From positions 1 to 6,156 of the forward strand of contig JAHJSX010000021.1 in NCBI GenBank assembly GCA_018830205.1: 6,156 nt of DNA, read 5' to 3'. The position numbers and the translations under genes were made by a program. Shown here piece after piece: positions 1-4,882 of this stretch (position 1 is its first letter; the number at the start of each line of letters is the position of its first letter). A model generated the notes under the pieces. That model saw nothing but the letters and a program-made list of their open reading frames with translations, did no database searches and had not been told where the DNA came from. Source of the DNA: an archaeon (GTDB lineage: Archaea > Hydrothermarchaeota > Hydrothermarchaeia > Hydrothermarchaeales > Hydrothermarchaeaceae).

Positions 1-38
1 AGATTTATTGCAGAATAATGGGACCCTTTATGGGTTAA

Positions 39-48
39 GAGGAGGTGA
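39..48 (+). promoter_or_regulatory. Strong Shine-Dalgarno site that sets the cytochrome start
   Basis: The run GAGGAGGTGA is a near-perfect anti-16S match. Its GGAGG core ends 8 bases before ATG 54. A GTG at 45 is in frame with the cytochrome but lies inside this site, so it cannot be the start served by it. I therefore place the start at ATG 54, which also gives a cleaner signal peptide beginning MGRGL. Confidence 0.8.
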
Positions 49-53
49 ATGAT

Positions 54-1529
54 ATGGGACGAGGTTTAGTAATAACCATCGCTACAATAATGTTACTTTT
101 AATTGGGCAGGCAAGCGCCACAGAAGGATGCATAACCTGCCACGAGTCAATGACTCCGGGCATTGTCGCAGATTTCCAGAACAGCAAGATGGCGGCAGCA
201 GGAATAGAATGCCTCTCCTGCCACGAGGGTATGGAGGGGGACCCATCGGTCATGGACCACAATGGTTATTCGATTACTCCGGTCGTCTCTCCAAAATACT
301 GCGAAAAGTGCCATGCCGCAGAAGCTGCCCAGTTCCAAGACAGCAAGCACGCATGGACTGCATTCATTGGTCCACTGAAGCCCTGGTACCTGGCAATGAG
401 GGAAGAGGGAAAGGACCCCCTCAGCCAGGCGACAGCAAAGGAGAGCAATCCACGAGAATATATAAAGCGGATACCAACACCACTCTTTCCTGACTCAGGC
501 ATCCTTACAAGGGTTGGAATATTGCAGAGGGAGGACTACAACCACGAAAACCAGGTGATTGGGTGCATGCAGTGCCACGGCACCTACGTAATCGCAGAAG
601 ATGGGGAAATTCTTGACGGATGGCCAAACGTTGGTGTTGGCAGGGTCAATCCCGACGGCTCATTGGGCTCGTGTTCTGCTTGTCACACTCGCCATCTTTT
701 CAGCAGAGCGGAAGCGAGAAAGCCAGAGACATGCGGCCAGTGCCATCTTGGGCCAGACCACCCGCAGACTGAAATCTATGAGGAGTCCAAGCACGGCAAC
801 ATGTTCTTTTCCCTTGAAGACACGTCATTCCTTGATGAGGATGAGCTGACGCCTGAAAACATAAGGGCCCCGACGTGCGCAGTCTGCCACATGAGCGCAT
901 TCAACGGAGCCCCCGCGACCCACGAAGTGGGAGCGAGGCTCCAGTACGAGCTCCAGCCTGCAAAGACCGTGTACCAGTGGAAAAAGCCAAGCCATGTGGA
1001 CGACATTGTCGCTGACAGGGTGCCCGATGAGACCCAGGCAAAGAAGAATAGAAAGGAGATGAAAACGGTCTGCAACGGATGCCACTCATCAAACTGGGTA
1101 AACGGCTACTTTGACTCATTTGACCGCATAATTTCTGACTACAATACGGTCTGGGCCTACACCGACGACCTTTTGCAGCAGGCCTATGACGAGGGCCTCG
1201 CCGACAAATCCAATCCTGTGGACGAGATGCCCGAGACCATGCACTACTATATCTGGCACCACGACGGCAGGAGGTGGAGGATGGGCGCGGCCATGATGGC
1301 CCCTGACTGGGCACACTGGAACGGGGCGGTCGATGCAACACTTGACAAGCTGACATTCATGGTCAACTGGATTGAGCAGGCAAGGGAGATTAAGGCCTCG
1401 GAAGAGAGAATAACAGAGCTTGAGAACAAAGCAGCAGAAGAGGACAAAGGCATCTGCGGGCCGACAGCAATCGCGGCTATTGCACTCTTCCCGCTTGGCA
1501 TGTACCGGCTCTATAAGAGAAGGAATTAA
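54..1529 (+). CDS. Exported octaheme c-type cytochrome, hydroxylamine oxidoreductase (HAO)-like, with CGP-CTERM-like anchor
   Basis: This 491-residue protein opens with a Sec signal peptide (MGRGL, a hydrophobic core at about residues 6-18, then QASA|TEG). Eight CxxCH haem sites follow, starting at residues 26, 53, 83, 171, 207, 227, 275 and 340. The number, the spacing and the block LGPDHPQ after the sixth site (the Asp-His pair lining the HAO catalytic haem pocket) fit the octaheme HAO superfamily. The fourth site (CMQCHGT) is the expected catalytic haem. The C-terminal HAO helix block is present (IWHHDGRRWRMGA, then PDWAHWNG), but Trp stands where I recall hydroxylamine-oxidising enzymes carrying the haem-crosslinking Tyr, which would favour a reductive enzyme. 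A charged helical linker (about 442-465) leads to ICGPT, a hydrophobic stretch and a KRRN end, matching the archaeal CGP-CTERM sorting signal. The protein is therefore probably tethered to the outer face of the membrane. Substrate is not decided: hydroxylamine, nitrite or electron relay are all possible. A hairpin terminator overlaps its end, so it is not co-transcribed with the next operon. Confidence 0.88.
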   Translation: MGRGLVITIATIMLLLIGQASATEGCITCHESMTPGIVADFQNSKMAAAGIECLSCHEGMEGDPSVMDHNGYSITPVVSPKYCEKCHAAEAAQFQDSKHAWTAFIGPLKPWYLAMREEGKDPLSQATAKESNPREYIKRIPTPLFPDSGILTRVGILQREDYNHENQVIGCMQCHGTYVIAEDGEILDGWPNVGVGRVNPDGSLGSCSACHTRHLFSRAEARKPETCGQCHLGPDHPQTEIYEESKHGNMFFSLEDTSFLDEDELTPENIRAPTCAVCHMSAFNGAPATHEVGARLQYELQPAKTVYQWKKPSHVDDIVADRVPDETQAKKNRKEMKTVCNGCHSSNWVNGYFDSFDRIISDYNTVWAYTDDLLQQAYDEGLADKSNPVDEMPETMHYYIWHHDGRRWRMGAAMMAPDWAHWNGAVDATLDKLTFMVNWIEQAREIKASEERITELENKAAEEDKGICGPTAIAAIALFPLGMYRLYKRRN

Positions 1530-1546
1530 TCCTTCTCTTTTTTTTT
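1515..1546 (+). terminator. Hairpin plus T-run terminator overlapping the cytochrome stop codon
   Basis: AAGAGAAGGA (1515-1524) and TCCTTCTCTT (1530-1539) form a perfect 10-bp stem with a 5-base loop, ATTAA. The 3' arm merges into an unbroken run of nine T (1538-1546). The cytochrome stop TAA (1527-1529) lies in the loop. The shape is that of a bacterial intrinsic terminator. Archaea terminate mainly on T-runs, so the T-run alone could suffice. A second T-run lies just downstream near 1551. Confidence 0.8.
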
Positions 1547-1613
1547 CAAATTTTTTGATTAAGTAAATAATTTATCTGCCGGGGTAAAGTATAAACATGA
1601 GGAAGAGGCACTC

Positions 1614-1625
1614 TTAAAATATATA
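1614..1625 (+). promoter_or_regulatory. Archaeal TATA box for the rubredoxin-rubrerythrin-ferredoxin operon
   Basis: TTAAAATATATA lies in the gap after the cytochrome terminator. Initiation about 25 bases downstream would fall near 1646-1650. That leaves a leader of roughly 16-20 bases that still holds a GAGGT Shine-Dalgarno element (1649-1653) before ATG 1666. No clear BRE or operator is visible. Confidence 0.55.
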
Positions 1626-1665
1626 GGACGGGTAGATAAAATAACAAAGAGGTACGGTGATTATT

Positions 1666-1776
1666 ATGAAATGGAGATGTACAGTTTGCGACTACATACA
1701 TGAGGGGGATGAGCCGCCGGAGGAATGCCCGATTTGCGGGGCCTCGAAGGACGCCTTTGAAAAGGTGGAGGAATAG
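1666..1776 (+). CDS. Rubredoxin-like 36-residue iron-binding peptide
   Basis: A very short gene encodes 36 residues: MKWRC, then two metal-binding knuckles, C5-x2-C8 and C21-x2-C24 (CPICGASKDAF), ending KVEE. Four Cys with a short 12-residue inter-knuckle loop are the signature of the rubredoxin domain found at the end of rubrerythrins. Classical rubredoxins are about 52 residues with a longer loop. It probably binds one Fe(Cys)4 centre and carries single electrons. Start ATG 1666 has GAGGT/GGTGA just upstream. Its last codons contain the GGAGG that serves the rubrerythrin gene 3 bases after its stop, so the two are almost certainly co-translated. The natural partner is that rubrerythrin, which carries its own, similar C-terminal domain. 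It could be a split-off copy of that domain. Confidence 0.85.
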   Translation: MKWRCTVCDYIHEGDEPPEECPICGASKDAFEKVEE

Positions 1777-1779
1777 GAG

Positions 1780-2283
1780 ATGGTCAAGACCAAGACAAAC
1801 CTGGAGGAGGCCTTTGCAGGCGAGAGCCAGGCGAACAGGAAATATCTGGCATTTGCAAAGAAGGCAGAAAAGGAAGGGCTTTCAAACATCGCGAGGCTCT
1901 TCCGGGCCGCGGCCGATTCAGAAACAATGCATGCAATGAAGCACCTGCAGGTAATGAGGGGCATAAAGGACACCGAGGGGAATCTCAGAGAGGCCATTGA
2001 AGGGGAGACATACGAGCTGACGAGCATGTATCCTCAGATGATTGACGAGGCAGAGGCAGAGGGTGAAACGGCAGCAAAGATGAGCTTCGAGCATGCCAAT
2101 GCAGCAGAAAAGGTCCATGCAAAGCTGTTTGAAGAGGCCCTCTCGGCAGTAGAATCCGGCGGGGATATACAGGCAACAGATTACTACGTATGCCAGATAT
2201 GCGGATTTGCAATGGAGGGCGAGGCCCCCAATAAGTGCCCTGTATGCGGCGCAACAAGCGACCATTTCAAAAAAATCGAATAA
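1780..2283 (+). CDS. rbr: Rubrerythrin (diiron peroxidase with C-terminal rubredoxin domain)
   Basis: This 167-residue protein reduces hydrogen peroxide to water in the cytoplasm of anaerobes, taking electrons through its rubredoxin domain. Residues 1-125 form the ferritin-like four-helix bundle. Likely diiron ligands are E15 (AGES), E48 and H51 (SETMH), E76 and E79 (EGETYE), and E110 and H113 (AEKVH). Residues 136-167 are the rubredoxin domain, with C138-x2-C141 and C153-x2-C156 (CPVCGATSDHF). Length and domain order are those of canonical short rubrerythrin, with no missing residue visible. Start ATG 1780 sits 8 bases after GGAGG. It lies between the rubredoxin-like peptide (3-base gap) and the ferredoxin (10-base gap), so the three genes probably form one electron-transfer operon for oxidative defence. 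Confidence 0.96.
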   Translation: MVKTKTNLEEAFAGESQANRKYLAFAKKAEKEGLSNIARLFRAAADSETMHAMKHLQVMRGIKDTEGNLREAIEGETYELTSMYPQMIDEAEAEGETAAKMSFEHANAAEKVHAKLFEEALSAVESGGDIQATDYYVCQICGFAMEGEAPNKCPVCGATSDHFKKIE

Positions 2284-2293
2284 GGGCAAAAGC

Positions 2294-2503
2294 GTGAATG
2301 TCAAGGAATACCAAGTGAAGTCAACACTAAAGATAGACCATGACAAATGCACAGGTGCGGGGGAATGTAAAGTCCTGTGCCCGGTCGAGGTCTTTGAGAT
2401 TGTGAATGGGAAATCAACGGCATCGGGTGTTGCAGAATGCGTGGAGTGCTGCGGGTGCGTTGAGTCCTGCCCAACAGGCGCAATAGAACACAGTTCGTGC
2501 TGA
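2294..2503 (+). CDS. Small ferredoxin with one cysteine missing from the first cluster motif
   Basis: This protein of about 69 residues is of the dicluster bacterial-type ferredoxin family. The first motif is C19-TGAGE-C25-KVL-C29-P: the second of the usual four Cys is Ala22. The second motif, C49-x2-C52-x2-C55-x3-C59-P, is complete, with an extra C53 and a terminal C69. By the family's crossed ligation, cluster II is a full [4Fe-4S] centre, while cluster I has three Cys ligands and is probably [3Fe-4S] or a labile [4Fe-4S]. It would supply electrons to the rubrerythrin/rubredoxin pair just upstream. Start: GTG 2294 is 10 bases after the rubrerythrin stop, with a weak AAGGG upstream. GTG 2315 with AAGGA at a better distance is an alternative, giving a 62-residue protein. 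Extending further upstream would run through the rubrerythrin C-terminus and is unlikely. Confidence 0.85.
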   Translation: MNVKEYQVKSTLKIDHDKCTGAGECKVLCPVEVFEIVNGKSTASGVAECVECCGCVESCPTGAIEHSSC

Positions 2504-2542
2504 AGGCATGGACTTTGGATTTCACAAAAAATTAATGCAATA

Positions 2543-2552
2543 GTTTTTATTA
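2543..2552 (+). promoter_or_regulatory. Possible TATA box for the RecA-like gene at 2588
   Basis: The AT-rich gap after the ferredoxin holds a TTTTTATTA element about 40 bases before ATG 2588. Initiation near 2570 would leave a short leader containing AAGAGGG (2574-2580), which has correct Shine-Dalgarno spacing. The match to the archaeal consensus is moderate. Confidence 0.4.
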
Positions 2553-2587
2553 GTGGATTTCGTTAAATTAGCTAAGAGGGTTTCAAG

Positions 2588-3154
2588 ATGTCAGAAGAGA
2601 ACATTGCTGAAATATTAAAGGTAAAGCTCGCAGAAATCAAGGAGACATATATTGTCCTTCTGGTCACTCCTGCAGCAAAATACCAGAACGTAAATTTAGA
2701 GCTCTTAAAGTACATGATAACCGAGAATGACCTCCCTGGAGTGTACATCACTGTAAACAAGCCCTACACTGTAATGAAGAAGCAGCTCGAGGGAATCGTT
2801 GATACCAAAAGGATTATTTTTATTGACGCCGTTTCAAAGGCGAGGGGCGACAAGCAGGTGGAAGAAGGAGTCCTGCTTATAGACTCCCCCAAAAACCTCA
2901 CAGACATCAGCATTGCGATATCCGAGGCAGCAAATTCAATACCAGAGGCGCGAAAATTCATCCTGTTTGATACCCTCTCAACCCTTCTTCTTTACAACAG
3001 CGCCGGGACGGTCGCGAGGTTTACACACTACCTTGTAGGAAGGATGAGGGAATGGGGCGCAGAAGGCATTCTTCTATCCATTGAAAAAGAGGAAGGGGAG
3101 GACATCATCTCCCAGATATCCCAGTTCTGCGACGTAACAATTCACATCGATTAA
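2588..3154 (+). CDS. RecA/KaiC-fold protein lacking Walker A (probable non-ATPase signalling paralogue)
   Basis: This 188-residue soluble protein has no signal peptide. A first beta strand (IVLLVT, 22-27) runs into PAAKYQN, where a KaiC/RAD55-type ATPase would have GxxxxGK[ST]; here the P-loop is absent. Later come RIIFID (75-80) and the Walker B-like strand FILFDTLS (124-131, D128), followed by LLLYNSAGTVARFTHYLVG and ILLSIEKEE. That order is also seen in the KaiC-like genes at 4883 and 5604 (SLSNLLMYSNSQTVYRFLH at 4883), so the three are paralogues. It probably acts as a structural or regulatory partner rather than a nucleotide-hydrolysing motor. It converges on the minus-strand receiver gene with only 6 bases between the stop codons. 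I recognise the fold from motifs, not a named family with known function. Confidence 0.8.
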   Translation: MSEENIAEILKVKLAEIKETYIVLLVTPAAKYQNVNLELLKYMITENDLPGVYITVNKPYTVMKKQLEGIVDTKRIIFIDAVSKARGDKQVEEGVLLIDSPKNLTDISIAISEAANSIPEARKFILFDTLSTLLLYNSAGTVARFTHYLVGRMREWGAEGILLSIEKEEGEDIISQISQFCDVTIHID

Positions 3155-3160
3155 AATTTT

Positions 3161-3556
3161 TTAGAAAATCTCGTGCTCCCCGCCGATTTCCTCTCCAAGG
3201 GCATTCCCCACCACATCGACTATATCTGCGCTTCGAAGCTTGTCGATGTGGCCGTCGGCTTTTGCATACTCGAAACTCTTTTTAATGCCGTCCGCTTCTG
3301 GGTTTACGGCCAACATTATGACGGTTATGTCTTTGGTTTTTTTATTTCTCTTGATATACTTGCAAACCTCCCAGCCGTTAATCCCCGGCATCGTAATATC
3401 AAGAAGGATGAGGTCAGGCATTTCACCGCTCTCGAGCATTCTAAGGGCCTCCTCGCCGCTTTCGGCTGATATTACTTCGTAGCCCCTCTTCTCAAGAATC
3501 ATGGAGTATAACTTTACAATGTCAGGAGAATCATCGACCACCATTAATTTGGCCAT
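3161..3556 (-). CDS. Single-domain response regulator receiver (CheY-like) with atypical switch residue
   Basis: This protein of about 131 residues consists of one receiver domain with no output domain. The acidic pair is D8-D9 (MVVDDSPD) and the phospho-acceptor is D53 (LILLDITMPG). The conserved Lys is K106 (GHIDKL). The Thr/Ser expected after the fourth strand is Ala83 (VIMLAVN), and the Pro that normally follows the Lys is Leu. Phosphorylation may occur, but the standard Thr-Tyr switching is impaired or different. The start is ambiguous: ATG 3556 gives MAKLMVVDD, the usual receiver opening. TTG 3562 lies two codons upstream, 27 bases from the TATA centre, and would suit a leaderless message. 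It is transcribed divergently from 3658 and convergently with 2588. The C-terminus (GGEHEIF) is a short acidic tail. Confidence 0.9.
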   Translation of the reverse strand: MAKLMVVDDSPDIVKLYSMILEKRGYEVISAESGEEALRMLESGEMPDLILLDITMPGINGWEVCKYIKRNKKTKDITVIMLAVNPEADGIKKSFEYAKADGHIDKLRSADIVDVVGNALGEEIGGEHEIF

Positions 3557-3583
3557 AAGCAATATTTCCCCTGAGGCTACTTA

Positions 3584-3595
3584 AATTTTTATATC
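3584..3595 (-). promoter_or_regulatory. TATA box for the minus-strand receiver gene
   Basis: Read on the minus strand, GATATAAAAATT is a good archaeal TATA element. Its centre is about 33 bases upstream of ATG 3556 and 27 upstream of TTG 3562. The transcript would therefore have a leader of only a few bases, or none. Confidence 0.55.
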
Positions 3596-3625
3596 TATAT
3601 GCCCCAATTCACCTTTTCTCATAAT

Positions 3626-3634
3626 GTTTATATG
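3626..3634 (+). promoter_or_regulatory. TATA box, probably for a leaderless transcript starting at ATG 3658
   Basis: GTTTATATG is centred 28 bases before ATG 3658, and no Shine-Dalgarno-like sequence lies between. That geometry is the hallmark of archaeal leaderless genes. Together with the minus-strand TATA box at 3584-3595, it makes the gap of about 100 bp a compact divergent promoter. Confidence 0.6.
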
Positions 3635-3657
3635 GAATAAAAAGGCACTGTAATCAT

Positions 3658-4053
3658 ATGAGGGACATTTTTAGGAGGCTGCTCAAAAAAGAATCAAAAG
3701 AAGCAGTTGTGAAATCCGACGTCAAGGATGAAAAGGTTCCAGAAGAACCCCCGACACATGGCCACCAGCCAGACACTGAGCCACCTAAAGACGCACAAGA
3801 AGAAGGGGAGCTGTCAATAGATATTACCCCTGTATTAATTCCAGATGATTTTAAACCCGATAGGGTTGTCGTGGATTCTTTATTTGCCATTGCCGCAGGT
3901 TTCATTGGAAGCGATGTCAGAAGCTACAAAGACCACAGGATGGCAATTGCAGAGGGGAAAACCATGATTGACGACGTGGAATGTGTGTCCATATCCTTCC
4001 CTGGATTCTTCAGGGCTTTAAATCAGGTCGGTATAAACATGAAAGGGGCGTAA
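3658..4053 (+). CDS. Short chimeric protein: disordered charged N-terminus plus an AroA (EPSP synthase) C-terminal-like segment
   Basis: This 131-residue protein matches no family as a whole. Residues 1-52 are charged and Pro/Glu/Lys-rich, probably disordered after a basic amphipathic start (MRDIFRRLLKK). Residues 66-79 (KPDRVVVDSLFAIA) look like a hydrophobic strand ending in DSL, as in a KaiC Walker B. Residues 84-126 (GSDVRSYKDHRMA, then IAEGKTMIDDVECVSISFP and GFFRALNQVG) strongly resemble the end of EPSP synthase: the DHR-[MI]-A active-site block, AEGxTxIDDxECVxxSFPxFF and a final LG-like helix. The usual MALAVAGL-like stretch between HRMA and AEG appears deleted by about eight residues. 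On its own this cannot make EPSP, since the N-terminal domain is absent. It has its own TATA box, an open frame and a 1-base gap to the receiver gene, so it is probably expressed. It may be a retained remnant or a repurposed fragment. Confidence 0.65.
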   Translation: MRDIFRRLLKKESKEAVVKSDVKDEKVPEEPPTHGHQPDTEPPKDAQEEGELSIDITPVLIPDDFKPDRVVVDSLFAIAAGFIGSDVRSYKDHRMAIAEGKTMIDDVECVSISFPGFFRALNQVGINMKGA

Positions 4054-4190
4054 AATGAAGATAATGCTGGTGGACGACGAACCTGGTATTCTCCGTGTCG
4101 AAAGGATTATACTGGAAAAAGCTGGTTATGAAGTAGTTGAAGCCAGTAGCGGCGAGGAGTGCCTCGAGAAGCTCAAGAGCGTGAAACCCG
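4042..4190 (+). repeat. Direct repeat, copy 1 (start of intact receiver gene)
   Basis: This block, from the ribosome binding site through codon 45 of the intact receiver, recurs at 4433-4582. Over the best-aligned 90 bases (4100-4189 against 4492-4581) I count about 9 differences. These include identical runs of 35 bases (4100-4134) and 26 bases in the two copies. Similarity falls sharply after that point. Confidence 0.75.
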
Positions 4191-4444
4191 ACCTCATTTT
4201 GATGGACGTCATGATGCCTGAAATGGATGGATGGGAGGCTACCAGAATAATAAAAGAGGATGATGATACAAAAAATATCCCTGTAGTAATTGTAACCGTC
4301 AAGGACAGCGACGACGAAAAAACGCGCAGTTATATGTATTCCCACGCTGACGGACACCTGGTAAAGCCCTTAAGCATGGGAGAACTGCTTGAAACTGTAA
4401 GTTGGGTATTTAACTTTTACGGCAAAAAAATAAAGGAGGCGTGA
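4055..4444 (+). CDS. Single-domain response regulator receiver (CheY-like), complete
   Basis: This 129-residue stand-alone receiver has every standard residue: D7-D8 (LVDDEP) for Mg2+, D51 (LILMDVMMPEMDGW) as phospho-acceptor, T81 (VVIVTVKD) and K104-P105 (GHLVKPLS). There is no DNA-binding or enzymatic output domain, so it must act by protein-protein contact, perhaps with a neighbouring KaiC-like protein. ATG 4055 follows the upstream stop after a single base and has AAAGGGG as ribosome binding site, so translation is probably coupled to the 3658 gene. A decayed near-copy begins one base after its own stop, with a similar junction sequence, which suggests tandem duplication. No kinase for it is visible in the window. 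Confidence 0.94.
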   Translation: MKIMLVDDEPGILRVERIILEKAGYEVVEASSGEECLEKLKSVKPDLILMDVMMPEMDGWEATRIIKEDDDTKNIPVVIVTVKDSDDEKTRSYMYSHADGHLVKPLSMGELLETVSWVFNFYGKKIKEA

Positions 4445-4582
4445 AATGAACATATCTGCTGGTCGACGACTAGCCGGATATTCTCCTTATTGAAAGGATT
4501 ATACTGGAAAAAGCTGGTTATGAAGTGGTTGAAACCCAGAGCGGCGAGGAGTGCCTCGAGAAGCTTGAGAGTGTGAAACCTG
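4433..4582 (+). repeat. Direct repeat, copy 2 (start of decayed receiver gene)
   Basis: This is the second copy of the block at 4042-4190, offset by 392 bases in the most conserved part. The junction is also shared: AAAGG, GGCGT, AAATGAA appear in both copies, with one extra base here. The copy therefore includes the ribosome binding site, as expected of a tandem duplication or of gene conversion. Confidence 0.75.
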
Positions 4583-4830
4583 GACATGATACTTCTTGAC
4601 ATCATGATGCCGGGTATCAACGGAGGGGAGCCCTGCAAGCAAATCAAGGAGAACGAGAACACAAAAGATATCCTGGTCATAATGGTGACTGTGAGGGGCT
4701 CGGATGGAGACATGTCAAAGAGCTTCCAGTACGGACACGGCGACGGCCCTCATCGCTTTTAAGGCTTGTAGAGGACGCAGTACGAGACCGGTATTTGAAG
4801 GTAGTAGGTGCTGGCGAGAAGACTAAGTAG
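4446..4830 (+). pseudogene. Decayed tandem copy of a receiver-domain gene
   Basis: The stretch once encoded a receiver of about 128 residues and is now broken at several points. After ATG 4446 the frame must shift by one base near 4455 to read LLVDD. The next codon is TAG (4471-4473) where Glu of DDEP is expected. The frame stays on through IERIILEKAGYEVVE to about 4580, then shifts again near 4581-4583 to give DMILLDIMMPGINGGE and ILVIMVTVRGSD. It runs to TAA 4760-4762, after the Lys-Pro block has been lost. A third frame (from 4765) holds a plausible C-terminal helix, LVEDAVRDRYLKVV, ending at TAG 4828-4830. Total length equals one receiver gene, so it decayed by small indels rather than a large deletion. 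It has kept the ribosome site GGAGG before the ATG. Sequencing error is a lesser possibility, because flanking genes are intact. Confidence 0.88.
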
Positions 4831-4856
4831 CCCAGCACACCGATGCGGAGTGCAAG

Positions 4857-4867
4857 AATATAAATAA
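4857..4867 (+). promoter_or_regulatory. TATA box for the KaiC-like gene at 4883
   Basis: AATATAAATAA lies about 22 bases (centre) before ATG 4883, with no convincing Shine-Dalgarno site (only ATAGGGT). This points to a leaderless or nearly leaderless transcript, although the spacing is slightly short. It separates the KaiC-like pair from the decayed receiver. Confidence 0.5.
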
Positions 4868-4882
4868 TAGGGTTTATAATCT

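Noticed and set aside
1..18. Possible tail of an upstream gene ending at TAA 16-18
   Set aside because: Only five codons are visible (RFIAE), which is too little to support a gene.
45..53. Upstream in-frame GTG start for the cytochrome
   Set aside because: The GTG is part of the GGAGGTGA ribosome binding site. ATG 54 is correctly spaced and gives a normal signal peptide.
901..1356. Long minus-strand open frame of 151 codons inside the cytochrome
   Set aside because: It is low-complexity Arg/Ser/Pro-rich shadow translation opposite a clear octaheme cytochrome, with no ribosome site or motif.
2207..2293. N-terminal extension of the ferredoxin from an ATG inside the rubrerythrin gene
   Set aside because: It would overlap the rubrerythrin rubredoxin domain for 77 bases. 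The added residues are unlike ferredoxin, and GTG 2294 or 2315 gives a normal-sized protein.
1918..2352. Minus-strand frame of 144 codons opposite the rubrerythrin and ferredoxin
   Set aside because: It is Cys/Leu-rich antisense shadow, and the plus strand has conserved metal-binding motifs throughout.
3155..3163. Shared terminator between the convergent genes at 2588 and 3161
   Set aside because: Only a T6 run is present with no stem. It may end the plus-strand transcript but is too weak to annotate.
3173..3469. Plus-strand frame opposite the minus-strand receiver
   Set aside because: It is a shadow of a receiver with all its core motifs on the other strand.
4417..4713. Minus-strand frame of 98 codons across the receiver pseudogene
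   Set aside because: It is the antisense of receiver-coding DNA; a similar shadow occurs opposite the intact receiver (4010-4357). No motif or ribosome site is present.
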